Positions 10,913-23,657 of a DNA stretch of 64,000 nt are shown here, piece after piece. How positions within the stretch are numbered: the first letter of the stretch is position 1; each line of letters begins with the position of its first letter. The stretch comes from Bromus sterilis (taxonomy: Eukaryota; Streptophyta; Magnoliopsida; Poales; Poaceae), in NCBI GenBank assembly GCA_950022295.1, contig OX465599.1, positions 287,019,501 through 287,083,500 of the forward strand, read 5' to 3'. Below the pieces are notes generated by a model. It saw only the letters and a list, made by a program, of their open reading frames with translations. It ran no database searches and was not told the DNA's origin. Both the position numbers and the translations under genes were made by a program.

Positions 10913-12010
10913 ATGAGTTTGCTAGGAAGAGCAAAGGGGTGGCTTGGGAAGAAAAGGCCCGAGCGCTCCGATCGAGTTACAAGAGCTGCAGCTTCACCCT
11001 CGACTGCTAGGATGAGCTACAACGAAGATCATGTGCCCTTATAGTTGTTGAAGGACACAAATCCAGCACGTGCAATGACTTTCCCGTGCAATGAACTCCT
11101 TGAAGCTGCAGGAATTAAGGAGGAGTTCTATAATCTTTGTGCTAATGCAGGTCTGACGCGGCTTGCAACGTGCCGTGTTGCTCAGTATAAAAAACTCACC
11201 TCCTGTTTCATTAACAATTTTAGATATAACCTTGATACTGGTTCTGTTGAGTTTAAAATTTACAATAATCTATTGACCATGCCTTCGGAAAAGTTTTGTG
11301 AAATAATAGGTGTGCCGAACGTTGGACTGACGGCGAAGATAAGTTCTCAGCCCTCCGAGCTGAGAACCGTCTTAAACTCTCTCTGTAGCATGGATACGAG
11401 GGATATTCATCGGTCAAAAATCTCCAGCATCTTATTCCCACACATCAGGTATTTTGCGTATTATATTGCTAGAGGGGTGTTAGCTCGTGGCAACACGAGC
11501 AGCATTTCTGCGCCGGATATTGCTATCCTGGCAACCGCCCTCTCAGGGAGGTTTGATTATAATGTGGGTGCCTTAATTGCTCGACGCCTTGCTATGAACG
11601 GTAACAAGGGAGATTTATTTGGTGGCGTTTACGCCACACTTATCCTAGAGTCTCTTAATGGCACCCCACACCCTGATGATAAGCCTTTTACTTACTTAAG
11701 TTTTGATCTTGCTGCTATGAAGAGGCATAAGTTTGTCACCATGACTTCCGAGTTTGGTAACCTTGATTATATCTTGCGTTTCGGAGCCACCACGGAACGC
11801 AAGATCCGTCTACCTGCACCTCTTTTGTTCGATTTTTCTCGCAGGAACGGATGGTCCTTTGATGCTATCCAGTTCGATGAGTTCATGGTCCAGCATCAGT
11901 TTCATAAGCCCATGGAGGGGGTTGTGCCCGATGAGGAGGAGCATGGTGAGTTACCACCTTTCCAGGGGGAGACCGTCACCCAGTTTGGTGAAGGGTCTTC
12001 CTCTACTTAG
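10913..12010 (+). pseudogene. Gyp-A ORF2 (ATHILA ORF1-like extra protein), one stop codon
   Basis: ORF2 has 366 codons counting the final stop. It starts at an ATG two bases after a TTTCAG acceptor-like site and has one in-frame TAG (11042-11044); the rest is open from 11045. The N-terminus is basic (about residues 5-20). The middle carries a block ending in a FCEIIGVP motif and a Tyr-rich stretch after an IRYFAYY-like motif. The tail is acidic and Ser-rich. The style resembles the extra ORF of plant Athila-lineage gypsy elements; I recognise this from memory of the family and cannot confirm it by search. Role unknown. It sits where env-like genes sit, before the 3' LTR, and is shared with Gyp-C. 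Confidence 0.65.
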
Positions 12011-13958
12011 AGCGCGGATCCTTCTTCGTGGGAGGATCCGAGGACTTCGGTGTACGCGCAGGAAGCCTCATACGACCCTTGGACTCACCAGTACCACCCT
12101 GGAGCAGGAGGCTCCTGGGGACATTAGCTACTACCAACTTAGGCCAAAAGCCTAAGCTTGGGGGAGTACGTGCCCTTCTCACTTTTCCATTGTATTATTC
12201 ATTTTATTTCTTGTTCGCTTTGATCTTTTCGAAGTTTTTGCTTGTTCTTCTTTGACTCTTTCTTTGCAAAAACAACAAAAATATTTTCTATTTTCTTTTG
12301 CTCTCGTTTAAACCTAAAAAAACCCAAAAAGATTTCCTTTCTCTCTTTAGTTTGCTTTGTTTTCAGAGTTCAGCTCGAGTCCGTGATGGCATTTGATTAT
12401 ATTTCCCACGTTCGATCATGCAAGTGACAAGGCAGTAATGACGAAGATGGACGGAAGGGAAGCAACAAGGAAAACCGGTATGAACTCTTCTTGTTTCTAC
12501 TTTTGTACATATGCCTGTAATTATGATCTAGAGACCAGCTTGTAGCCACATAGTGCTATGTTTACAATGCTTTCCCAGTGTTCATGCTTTCCTTGTGGCT
12601 AATCTCAAATAGCTAGAGTACATAATGTGTCGTTGAAATGATTTATATGCATTGCATTGTTCATGGTTTGGCATACTGAAGTGGTATTTCCCTTCGGAGA
12701 ATTTTTGGATTGACTTGGCACATGTTCACACATGTTTATGACTAAAAAGTCTATTATGCCTTGATGATCTTTTTGTTTCAGAATAGTTATATCACTTTCA
12801 TGCCCGATTCAATGTCGCTTTGTCGCTCTGCATGATTATGACAGTTATTGCTCTCTAGTTGGTCGCTTCCCAGTCTTTTGCTAGCCTTCGCTCGCATTAA
12901 GCGGAATTCTGCTTGTGCATCCAAAATCCTTGAAACCAGTTATTCCATATGAGTCCACCATACCTTCCTATATGTGGTATTTACCGGCCACCCCTAACTC
13001 AGACTTTCTTGTGCCATCTCAGAATTTATTCAAAAGCTTCCCTTTTGTAACTGTACAAGCTCATGGTGCGGTGAGGGAAAATCAGTATCTATCATGCCAA
13101 AGATATTGACGGAAGTTTTAACTAGTCATTTATAAAAAAAAGGAAAGTTACACCTCCCCCATACTTGATGATGGAGTGAAATGGACCAAATGCTGCTAAT
13201 GATAGGTGGAACGATACCCTCCTTCCATCCTCGAGGCAAAATAAAAGGTTCCGTAGACCATCAAAGGATTTATGGATAAGGGAATATGTGTAAGCAAAAG
13301 GCATTAATATGGTTGGCATGGGAGATATTGAGAGACCTTTACCGTTGACCGTTGACTGGAAAGTTGCACTTCTCAAACATGTTCTTGTCTCTGTTTTCAA
13401 AACCAAGAGCTCCGGCACATGTTTAGTCTTTGCTTCCAACCACGGGTTTTCAACCTTGCCACCAAAAGCCACGGTTCGAGAGTCTCCCCTTCTTTATTCA
13501 AAGCACCAACTATGAGAGCATAATTGTCATTCTTAGTGTAATGTGCATTGTCCCAAAGTATTACATTGTCTTCTGCATGCTTGTGTTATTGCTAGTCTGA
13601 AATTCTTAGCTCTAGTCACCTTTAAAACTCCGGAGGAGATCTGCATTTATGTTTTGCTTCACTCATGGAGGCTAGCGAAGTGCCACTCAAGTATGTTCAA
13701 GCTATGTGCATTGTGATCTTTTCTTGATTTTCAGTAGCATATTATTTACTTTTAGTTGTTTGTGATTGATCACATGAAAGAAGAATTGCTTCGTGCATTG
13801 TCCTTATAGCATTGTTTCAATACTTGCTAAACTCTTTTCATAGTAAATGCTTATATACATCTAATGAAGCAAAAGAGTTTGTCAAAGTTTTCTTTGTCGC
13901 GTCCAGTTTGTTGAACTGAATTGCTTGAGGACAAGCAATATGCTAAGCTTGGGGGAGT
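12011..13958 (+). other. Gyp-A 3' non-coding tail and polypurine tract
   Basis: About 1.9 kb lies between ORF2 and the LTR. It aligns with Gyp-C (31514-32046, 49319-49961, 57440-58030). No real gene is seen; short frames such as 13309-13515 are not in a coding context. A GCTTGGGGGAGT tract occurs twice: at 12154-12167 directly after ORF2, and at 13948-13958 abutting the LTR, where it is the polypurine tract. Confidence 0.75.
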
Positions 13959-14995
13959 TGATACGTCTCAAACGTATCTACTTTTACAAACACTTTTGCT
14001 AATTTTTTGCCCACATTCTTGCGTGATTTGGACGAAACTAACCCGGATTAACGCTGTTTTCAGCAGAGCTGCCTGTATGGTTTTATTGTGTGCAGGAAAA
14101 TGGATTTTTAGGTATCTTAGAAAATTCCGGGAAAATTCACAGAAAATCCACGCACCAGAAGCTTCCACCAGCCAGAAGTGGGGCCAGAGCGGGGCCACAG
14201 GGGCCCCAGGCGCGGCCCCACCCCTGGCCGCGCCGGGGGGGGGGGGGGCGCTTGGGAGGCCTCCACCTCCTCTCGTTCCCTACCTCGACTCCTATTTATT
14301 CTCTTGACGGGAAAACCCGAAAAGGGGAGTCGCTTTTCCAGTTTCCGTCGCGGAGCCGCCGCCACCCTCTGTTCTTCTTCGGGAGGGCTAATCTGGAGGC
14401 TGATTTGGCCTCCGGAGAGGGGAGATCGTCGCCATCGTCATCACCATCACCAATCCATCCCTCCTCCATGACTTCTCTTCACATGTGTGAGTAATTCCCT
14501 GCTGTAGGCAAAGGGGATGGTAGGGATTGGATGAGTTTGATCATGTAATAGTTCGTCAGATTGTTGGGGGCATGTTGCCTATCATCTACTTTGGTGTTTA
14601 TCTTCTTTGCTTCAACTTGTTGCTCTTAATGCTTGTCACTTTGGGCCCGAGTGCCATGTTTTCAGATCTGAACCCTATGTGTTTTCATGAATATATTTGT
14701 GTTCTAGATCCTATCTATGAGTTGTATGCACATATTATGGTCCGGAACCGGCGATCCCAAAGGTGACAGCTTGGGACACCAAAGGGGATGGTCCATAAAT
14801 TGAGGATTACATGTATCCATTGAGTTTATTGCTTTGTTCCGGTGCTCTTTGACAGGAGCACCTTAATCTCCATAAGTTCCCTTTGGCCCCGTTTGTAGCG
14901 GGATGGTAGGACAAAAGATGTTTTCCAAGTTCTTATTGCAAGCACGCACAACTACCTACGGGATACATGCCTAATGTTTGATATTTGCCTAGATG
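13959..14995 (+). repeat. Gyp-A 3' LTR, first part
   Basis: It starts TGATACGTCTC right after the polypurine tract. A GC hairpin (14209-14234) precedes a TATTTATT box near 14293. Cop-2 interrupts it at 14995; the LTR resumes at 23315. The bases at 14750-14762 also provide the empty site for Gyp-F. Confidence 0.93.
14991..14995. repeat. Target-site duplication of Cop-2 (AGATG), partner at 23310-23314
   Basis: AGATG precedes the 5' LTR and follows the 3' LTR of Cop-2 exactly, which proves that Cop-2 inserted into the Gyp-A LTR. Confidence 0.96.
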
Positions 14996-16743
14996 TGTTG
15001 GATATATGCTCTAGAGGCAAACAATATATGATTATTCCAATATATCTAAGCAAGTTCATAAACAGTTTCATACCGTGCTAGAACTGTGTCAGTGAAACAA
15101 TGATGCAGGTGTGGTATAGAAACCCCCAGAGTTCCTAGTTAGCCTCTACATCGATAACTAGTTCATGGTCAACATGATGGTCGTGGTTTCGCGATCATGG
15201 ACAATTAAGTCTCTTGACTATGAGGTCACCTCACTGGTTAAGTGACGTGATGAACATTACCCAAAGTAAGCATTATAGCATGATCAAATCTTGTGAAGGT
15301 TCAGTGTTGTAATTACAGAACGTGGTAGACCGTTCCTTTGACCGTGAGTACGTGCATAATTGCTATCTTCCCGGATGCTTTGACTTACATCCCACCGCCT
15401 GACTGAAATATGCGGGTCATAACGGTTGTATCTTGGGTATTCCGTGGAGATATGTTGAGGAGTATTGTTACAAGAGCGGGATTTGTCAATCCATATAATG
15501 GATAGATACTCGGGGCCCACTCGATGAGATTCCATCCATAAAGCTACAGCGTGTGACTAGGTCACGGGGATGAATATCACGGGAACGAGTGAATGAGGAT
15601 TAGTTCAGAACGAGGTTGAACCAGACATAGGATGTCATTGAAAGAATCTCGAAACAATCCAGTATCGCTGACAAAGAGAGTGCTATACGGCGTAAGGTCC
15701 AATCGGTGTTTGATATCCGGAATGTACAGGGGTCATTATGGGCATCCAGGTCCCGCTGATGATCATTGACCGTAGCCTCATCTCGGTCATGACTGGAGTG
15801 TTCTCGGACCGTAGGGTAACACACTTCAGGTCTCGATGAAATCGGAGACTTTTTCGGAACCATCGGAATAACCAGAGAATAAAGGAAACGACATCGGAGA
15901 AGTACCGTGTTGAACCGAAGTTCGGAGTGAACCGGAAGGTGTTCCGGAACACCGGGAGATGGAATATTATGTTTTAGTTATTAACTAATTGAATTAATAA
16001 TTAAAATCATTTTATTTCTAATTAATATGTGCAATGGGCCTTAGTGGAGAAAAAGGCCCATTAGGGGAAATAAAAGGGAAAAAAGAAAAAAGGAAAGAGG
16101 GGGGAGGCGCCATGGGCCCTAGGGCCCATGAGGGGTGCGCCCCCTCCCCCCCTTGGCCGGCCACCCCCCTTAGAAAAGGGACTTTAGTCCCACATTCCTA
16201 AGGGAGAGGGGTTGACTCCCTCCCCTCTGCCTATATATAGATGGGCAGGGTGCACATATTTAATACACAGAAATTCGTGAGAAAATAAATATTACTCCGA
16301 ATTGAGATCGGTTTTCTCCGGTCTTCTCTCCTCCCTTGTCTCTTTCACGGTGGGCTCCCTAGTGTGAGCCTATAGTGGAATTGAGGCTTCTCTGCTAGAA
16401 TAGGAGGCCGTCGTGCTGTCGAAGCTCCGTCCGGAGGTCTGCTTCTGCCACCTTCGTTGGATCGGAGAACGGAGGTCGTCATTGAGTCTCGTATGTGTGC
16501 GAGTACTACGAGGTGCTACACGTGTGGCACTACACCCATCCGGGTGCTCAACACAGCCAGGGGGCTGTGAAACTTGATCGGCTACATCAACCACGTTTGC
16601 GGGAACGTTTCCCGCGCAACGGACTACACCCCGAGGTATGTTATTTCCGGACTACTTTCCGTTACGGTAATACGGCTAGCTAGATCTTGGGTTATGGGAA
16701 CGCTATTTAGAAAAATTTGTGTTTTCTGCAGCGAATCCCAACA
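14996..16743 (+). repeat. Cop-2 5' LTR
   Basis: It starts TGTTGGATATATGC and ends AATCCCAACA. A TATA box (TATATATAG) is at 16232-16240 after a C-rich block, a layout like that of Cop-1. Confidence 0.96.
16232..16240 (+). promoter_or_regulatory. Cop-2 5' LTR TATA box
   Basis: TATATATAG lies downstream of GGTTGACTCCC. The same motif is in the 3' LTR near 22798-22806. Likely core promoter. Confidence 0.7.
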
Positions 16744-16744
16744 G

Positions 16745-16757
16745 TGGTATCATGAGC
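16745..16757 (+). other. Cop-2 primer-binding site, tRNA-Met type with one extra base
   Basis: TGGTATCATGAGC differs from the Cop-1 site by an inserted T after TGGTATCA. It starts two bases after the LTR. Confidence 0.82.
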
Positions 16758-17815
16758 TAGGTCTATGCTTAGTATTACTGTACGGATAGAACACATCGGG
16801 GATGTGGGCGTTGATTGTATGATTGTTACCCTCCCATGTGTACTTGTTCACATCTGCGGCATTGTTTGATGAAGCGGCCCCCGACCGACTTTACGCGTAC
16901 ACTTACGCGAGACTGGTTCCACGCTTGACATACGGCTTGTACCGTATAAAGTGGCTGGGGGGGTGTCTGTCTCTCTACTTTAGCGGATGTGGCATTTGCA
17001 ACGGAGGGCCCCGTGCGGGGTGTAATAGATACAATCGTATGGTTGACGTTGTGGTTGAATCGTAGGTGAAAACCTGTTTAACTATGAAAGCCCTAGCAGC
17101 CACGTAAAACTTGCAATATACAACTAGACCGTCTAAACCTTGTATTGCTAAGTGGGGGCTATCATTCGTTTTTTTGTGATGTAGCGATAGCTTTGCTATG
17201 TGTTACTAGTAAGTAGTAATCGTCATCATAAAACAAACTAAAATGGAGACACTGTAGACTTAGTGTTGCCATAACTCAGACATCTTAAAACTTGCTAGTA
17301 TAGGATACACGACGGTAGCATGTGATAAGATGATCCCTTAACAAAGCCAAACACAAGTATTCTACCGAAGTGTGCACCGCCTGAAAGGTTCTCCCATATG
17401 GCTTGATGCTCCGTACATACCGGAGTTGTCCTACATATTCAATGGAGTTCGCATGAGGTTGGGTTCGGTAAGCCTGGCATATGCAGATATGGCCTTGCTG
17501 AGCAGCATATAACATGGAGGTTAATTTTGCGAGCCTAGCATATGCAGATATGGCCTCGGAATACTAGAGATCGAAAGATCGAGCATGAGTCACAGTACAT
17601 ATAAGATAATGTGATCGCACAAGTTGTTGTCTACCTTTGAAACTGACTCGTCGGCCGTGTGATATTCGAGGTCGGGCAGCGAATCTGGATCATGTAATAA
17701 CTAAAACTTCCTAGGGATGAATTGTTTTAGTGCGAGCTCATTTATAATATGATTATATGAACTCATTGTTGTGAACTAGTCTTAATTTTGTTCCTTGCAA
17801 TTATGTTTGTAGAAA
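16758..17815 (+). other. Cop-2 leader, homologous to the Cop-1 leader
   Basis: No gene. It shares several blocks with 3697-4651, including the covarying hairpin at 16930-16947, the CCCC/GGGG hairpin at 17009-17020, and the 23-bp motif at 17472-17494 with a second copy at 17533-17555. Confidence 0.78.
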
Positions 17816-18601
17816 ATGAATTCACTAGAGCAACGTGAACTATCTTTCTTCATGGAAGGTGAAAGACTTAGAGTAAATGGGTCAAACTTTGCTGACTGGT
17901 ACTCACGCCTTAGGACGTCGCTCAAGAGAGCAAACATCTTGTTTACAATAGAAGTGCATGTGGAAGAACATCCGAACGATCATGTTGGCGATCAAGGGAT
18001 ACTTGATCATTATGCTCGCCGACAGAAATGCTCCGTAGTCAGGAATGTCATGATCTTCAGCATGTCAGAGGTTTTGGGCATACAGTTTCAGGACACTGGC
18101 TCATATGACATGGACACGCTAAAGACAATGTTCGTACGTGAGTTCAGAATTGCCAGATTTGAGTTAGAAAGCAAGTTTCTATCTACAAAGATGGAAGAAC
18201 GCACAAGCCTTGTTGATCACTTGGACATGATGCATGTGATGTACTTGACCCTGGTAGAGGACTATGAATATTGGACAATGAACGAAAGCACCACAGAAGA
18301 GTTTGCAATAAACACGTTATTGCACTCACTCCCTTCGAGTTATGTTGATTATGTTCATAGCTTTGTCGGAAGAGGAGCTAATATGAGTCTCCAAAACTTC
18401 ATGACTAATATCTTGGCCGCGGACATTGCTCCTATCGAGGATGCAGAAGTCGTGGATGGAGAAGGTATATACTTGATATACTTTATAAATGTTTATTCCC
18501 TTATACAACATTTGCAGTAAATGAGTATCTGATACTTATTCTGTTTTATGAAAACAGGACCTGCTGTTGAATGGACGGGAAGAGGTGAAATTGAGGATTG
18601 A
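17816..18601 (+). CDS. Cop-2 Gag-like protein, possibly spliced
   Basis: The frame is open from ATG 17816 to a stop at 18518-18520 (234 residues). The N-terminus has the copia Gag pattern of a short acidic lead, then a block resembling the G-x-N-F-x-x-W-x-x-x-L-R motif seen at the same position in Cop-1. There is no zinc knuckle and no protease. A donor GAAG|GTATAT at 18464/18465 and an acceptor AAAACAG|GA at 18557/18558 would remove 93 bp, keep the frame and end at TGA 18599-18601 after 14 more codons (230 residues). The donor matches that of Cop-1. Coordinates given here include the putative second exon. Loss of pol and of the nucleic-acid-binding knuckle means packaging would need a partner Gag. 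The open frame of more than 200 codons suggests recent selection or a recent insertion. Confidence 0.75.
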
Positions 18602-21548
18602 TGGATATCAAGTCAGTTGATGGCCAGCATGGATTCCGCCGAGACATCTATCATAGGAGATACTTAGAGTATTAGATAAATCTTATGTAATCATTATAGT
18701 ATGAACACTTAGTTGTGTGTCTTGCATCTCGCGAGACAAAGTTATTCATGTAATGAGACAAGTCGGTTGTTCCATCTTTATGAATAAAAGTGTGCTTATA
18801 CTTTGATTACGTCTTGATTTATGATATGATAGAAAGCATTTATAATACTACTATTATTGTCAAGAAATATTCAATGTTTAATGATAAAGTTGTCTTGATT
18901 ATAACAAGTAAAAAATTTGATTGCATGAGGTGACTTCATAACTGATGAATTCATTAAATGTATGATCTATTAACTTGTGAGTTCATTATTGAATGAAAAT
19001 CATAACTTGATTGCATCAGATGGATTAGATACATGATCTATGAACCTCTGCAATAAATATAACCATGACAAGGTTCTAGCAAGTAGAACTTGTGCCAATC
19101 ATTATACATAAATGATGTAGAATGGGCATGAGAGTTATCATTAAAGACTTCATATGATTAATTGAAAGTTGTATTCAATTGAGATCATAAAACTGAGATT
19201 CATGAGTCACAGTGAGAAGTGAGAATACAAGGATACATATCACCACGCTACGATCCGAAGTGATAAGTATTGATATTGACATGATGGGAGACTTGTGGAA
19301 GTTGTACCACAAATTACGATGGAAGTTGAAAGTACTAGACTACTTAAACCATTCGTAGTCATACTAAACCGTAGTATGGTCTAAACGTTCTTTCCCCTAG
19401 CACTATAGTTATTGTCGAATAAGGTTGTTTAATTCATTAAGTTAAAACACCCACTTCATGAATAGGAAACCATCCTGAATCTAACGAGACATGATAGCTC
19501 CATAACTGATGGTGTTATAAGGTTTTTAAAAGAAATAATTTCTTTGTAATAAAACTACAAGCAATTGAAATTACATATTCTCCCCGAATAGCAAAATGTG
19601 TGTTGCTTGATTGGTAATGCGAGAAGAAGTCTCTCGACACGGATCCAATGGGAGATAATGGAAACTTTGACCGGGGTATTGGACCTTGCCTTCAGAATAT
19701 CAGAGTATTGCAACAGAAGCATGTTCCGCTGTAATGACGCTATATAAGGAAGGATATGCCAAAGATGATTGATCTTGGTATATGAGTTGAAGCCATTGTT
19801 CAATTTAGAAGGTTGTCATGAATACGTTCTGTACAGAACAATAATCATGAGTCTTCTTAATGAAACAATAAAGAATAACATTGATTGAAGACACAAAGGA
19901 ATGATGGTAGCCTAGAACACGAGGAGGAATGAAATAATATTGAGTTACATATAGGATGGCTCACGTCCCGTGAAATAAATCGGTTATTTTGTATTCTCAA
20001 CAAACTGGAGAGTTATTGAGAATAATGTAATGGGCATAAGGGATTATTTGGTTATGACCAAAGTCCAATGGTGATTGACTACGGAAACGTAGGATTGCTT
20101 TAATCAATAAAATATTTCATTTACACTACAATGGACCATAGCCTGAAATTGTATCTCAGTCAAATTTGGGATTTGAAAGAGAATTGCAATGGGCATGACG
20201 AAGGTTATTTCGTTAAAAGGATGGACTATAGTACCTCAAGACAGGAACCCTCAACCTTGATTTGATCAAGTGATTTTGTGATGACCAAAATATTGAGTGG
20301 GCCTGCAGTTTCATGAAACTGAGTGGGAGCTTTGAAGACTTCCCGGAAGCTTGGAATGCAGAGGGCATTTTCTGAGTGGGAGCTTTGGAAGCATTGTCAT
20401 TATGTGAGACATAGTGAACAATAAAATGACTTGATGAAAGCTGAACCACAAATATATGAGTATATGATGGATATATTTGAGTGGGAGCATGATCATTGTC
20501 TCAAACATATATGCATTGATATGTGTGAAGAATGATCTCATATGTATATATATATGGATATGCATTGATTGTGTATATAGAGAATCGTCTTATATACATA
20601 TGTGCATTATGATATATATAGAGCATAAGGAAAATAAAATACAAGATTGCAAGAATCTTCTTTTATGTGAAATACCAACACATTACACGTTGAAATCTAT
20701 ATGAGTAGATTAAGATACGGATAATGAAACGAAGTGAAGGTTGGAATAATCTTCTAGACAAGAAACATGTTCTTGTGGCTAGAAATTATATAATGGATGA
20801 AATCCAATTATCACAAGCAATGTCTTGATGGAAGAATAGAGATGCACCATGTACTGGACATGTGATCTTATGTGTTCTTGACATATGATTCTACCATATA
20901 ACATGCATTGTGAATCCAACAACAGAATGACTCAATAGTTCTTGGAAGAAGAACAGATTCCGATGTGCTTTAAGAGTAAAACACAGAATCTGAATAAATT
21001 CCATGCATTTAGTATATGAGGAATACTGAGGACTATTCTCTAAAATATAGAAAGGATAATAGACTTGAATGTAATGCAAGATTACAATTGCAAGCCATAT
21101 TATGGGTCTATATGGAATTAGAGACATCACCAAAGACATGAAAGAAATGTGAGCAAAATTCACGGCACTACAAACATAATACTACTTAAGAAAGTAGACG
21201 TATGGATAAAAGTTTAAGCGTTAGAAGTATTGGACTTCTGGTTGAGTGTATTTCCCAGTATATATGACTAAGGATGAGTCTTCTAAAGACTGGACCAAGA
21301 GATCATTAGAGGATACTGTGAAATAATAGTCTCACTCTCCCGCGAAACTTATATCCAACCATTATATGATAATGAGTGGTATGTCAAAAGAGTTTTTGAC
21401 CTATACCAGTTGCAAAGGAAACATACGAATCTGAATTGGTGCAGTTCGTTGACGAACCCTCTTCCATGAGCATGCATGATCAATGAACACTTATGTGATA
21501 AGATGATTATGATCAAAAAAATGCGGCTAGATTATTAGCACTCTAGTG
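18602..21548 (+). other. Cop-2 non-coding interior, probable decayed pol
   Basis: About 2.9 kb of AT-rich sequence with no open frame beyond chance. GAGTGGGAGC occurs at 20321, 20374 and 20479. The first follows ATGAAACT, as in the RT-coding part of Cop-1 near 7655-7672, so this may be relic pol sequence. I see no other structure. Confidence 0.55.
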
Positions 21549-21560
21549 CAACTAGGAGAC
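21549..21560 (+). other. Cop-2 polypurine tract
   Basis: CAACTAGGAGAC abuts the 3' LTR. It is a weaker version of the Cop-1 tract, with CTA interrupting the purine run. Confidence 0.75.
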
Positions 21561-23309
21561 TGTTGGATATATGCTCTAGAGGCAAATAATATATGATTAT
21601 TCCAATATATCTAAGCAAGTTCATAACCAGTTTCATATCGTGCTAGAATTATGTCAGTGAAACAATGATGCAGGTGTGGTATAGAATCCCCCAGAGTTCC
21701 TAGTTAGCCTCTACATCGATAACTAGTTCATGGTCAACATAATGGTCGTGGTTTCGCGATCATGGACAATTAAGTCTCTTGACTATGAGGTCACCTCACT
21801 GGTTAAGTGACGTGATGAACATTACCCAAAGTAAGCATTACAGCATGATCAAATCTTGTGAAGGTTCAGTGTTGTAATTACAGAATGTGGTAGACCGTTC
21901 CTTTGACCGTGAGTACATGCATAATTGCTATCTTCCCGGATGCTTTGACTTACATCCCACCACCTGACTGAAATATGTGGGTCATAACGGTTGTATCTTG
22001 GGTATTCCGTGGAGATATGTTGAGGAGTATTGTTACAAGAGCGGGATTTGTCAATCCATATAAGGGATAGATACTCGGGGCCCACTCGAGATTCCATCCA
22101 TAAAGCTGCAGCGTGTGACTAGGTCACGGGGATGAATATCACGGGAACGAGTGAATGAGGATTAGTTCAGAACGAGGTTGAACCAGACATAGGATGTCAT
22201 TGATCAAATCTCGGAACAATCCAGTATCGCTGACAAAAGGAATGCTATACGTCGTAAGGTCCAATCGGTGTTTGATATCCGGAATGCACAGGGGTCATTA
22301 TGGGCATCCAGGTCCCGCTGATGATCATTGACCATAGCCTCATCTCGGTCATGACTGGAGTGTTCTCGGACCGTAGGGTAACACACTTAAGGGCTCGATG
22401 AAATCGGAGACTTTTTCGGAACCATCGGAGTAACCAGAGAATAAAGGAAACGACATCGGAGAAGTACCGTGTTGAACCGAACAAGTTCGGAGTGAACCGG
22501 AAGGTGTTCCGGAACACCGGGAGATGGAATATTATGTTTTAGTTATTAATTAATTGAATTAGTAATTAAAATAATTTTACTTCTAATTAATATGTGCAAT
22601 GGGCCTTAGTGGAGAAAAAGGCCCATTAGGGGAAATAAAAGGGAAATAAAGAAAAAAGGAATGAGGGGGGAGGCGCCATGGGCCCTAGGGCCCATGAGCG
22701 GTGCGCCCCCTCCCCCCCCTTGTCCGGCCACCCCCCTTAGAAAAGGGACTTTAGTCCCACATTGCTACGGGGAGGGGTTGACTCCCTCCATTCTGCCTAT
22801 ATATAGATGGGCAGGGTGCACATATTTAATACACAGAAATTCGTGAGAAAATAAATATTACTCCGAATTGAGATCGGTTTTCTCCGGTCTTCTCCCCTCC
22901 CTTGTCTCTTTCACGATGGGCTCCCTAGTGTGAGCCTATAGTGGAATTGAGGCTTCTCTGCTAGAATCGGAGGCCGTCGTGCTGCCGAAGCTCCGTCCGG
23001 AGGTCTGCTTCCGCCACCTTCGCTGGATTGGAGAACGGAGGTCGTCATCGAGTCTCGTATGTGTGCGAGTACTACGAGGTGCTACACGTGTGGCACTACA
23101 CCCATCCGGGTGCTCAACACAGCCAGGGGGCTGTGAAACTTGATCGGCTACATCAACCACGTTTGCGGGAACGTTTCCCGCGCAACGGACTACACCACGA
23201 GGTATGTTATTTCCGCACTACTTTCTGTTACGGTAATACGGCTAGCTAGATCTTGGGTTATGGGAACGCTAGTTAGAAATTTTTTTGTTTTCTGCTGCGA
23301 ACCCCAACA
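21561..23309 (+). repeat. Cop-2 3' LTR
   Basis: 1749 bp, starts TGTTGGATATATGC and ends CCCCAACA, followed by the AGATG duplication. Most differences from the 5' copy are transitions. Confidence 0.96.
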
Positions 23310-23314
23310 AGATG

Positions 23315-23657
23315 ATCATTGCTTTTCTGTGTGCCTTGCCCCATGTTAGAATCTATTACATGTTCACTTTCATCCATGCAGCGCCCAACCATCCGTCTCC
23401 CTAGCCTACGGTGTTTTCAATCCTGCTGGTCATTAGTTGTTAATTTTGTTGTTTACTTTTGCTGTCGCCACCATCACTGTCATATTACCATTACCACTTA
23501 TCTTTTGTTGCAAGCAAGTATATTTCAGGTGCGGTTGAATTGACAACTCAACTGTCAAAGCTTATAAATACTCTTTGGCTCCCCGTGTGTCGAATCAATA
23601 AATTGGGTTAACTTACCCGCGAAGACTATCTCGATCCCTTACGGTTGTGGGTCATCA
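23315..23657 (+). repeat. Gyp-A 3' LTR, second part
   Basis: Continuation of the LTR after Cop-2. It aligns with the end of the Gyp-C 5' LTR (26955-27102), including the block GACTATCTCGATCCC, and ends GTCATCA. A TTATAAATA box is at 23562-23570; it is changed in Gyp-C. Confidence 0.88.

Larger units (their letters stand above)
14996..23309 (+). mobile_element. Cop-2: non-autonomous Ty1/copia element with gag only
   Basis: 8314 bp with LTRs of 1748 and 1749 bp, a tRNA-Met-type primer site and a perfect target duplication. The 4.8-kb interior encodes only a Gag-like protein; the remaining 3 kb is AT-rich and closed in all frames. The leader and gag-end splice donor match Cop-1, so it was probably mobilised by a Cop-1-like helper. 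The LTRs differ at about 12 of the first 430 positions (about 2.8 %), nearly all C/T or G/A transitions, as expected for methylated DNA. Confidence 0.95.
1..23657 (+). mobile_element. Gyp-A: Ty3/gypsy element (Athila-like), left end outside window, non-autonomous
   Basis: The visible own sequence is 1-1975, 10432-14995 and 23315-23657; the rest is two inserted copia elements. Order is gag-protease remnant, spacer, second ORF, long non-coding tail, polypurine tract, 3' LTR. No reverse transcriptase, RNase H or integrase is visible, so the element could only have moved with proteins supplied in trans. It is a sister copy of Gyp-C, and the two align through all coding parts, the spacer and the tail. 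The 5' LTR lies left of the window, so its target-site duplication cannot be checked. Athila-like assignment rests on element organisation and on the Asp-tRNA primer site of the sister copy; it is an inference. Confidence 0.85.

Noticed and set aside
13309..13515. 68-codon frame conserved in Gyp-C near 57430-57593
   Set aside because: Similarity is only that of sister element tails; it lies in non-coding tail and includes the Gyp-E insertion point.
14996..23309. Cop-2 as a second autonomous copia
   Set aside because: No protease, integrase or RT motif in any frame of its interior.
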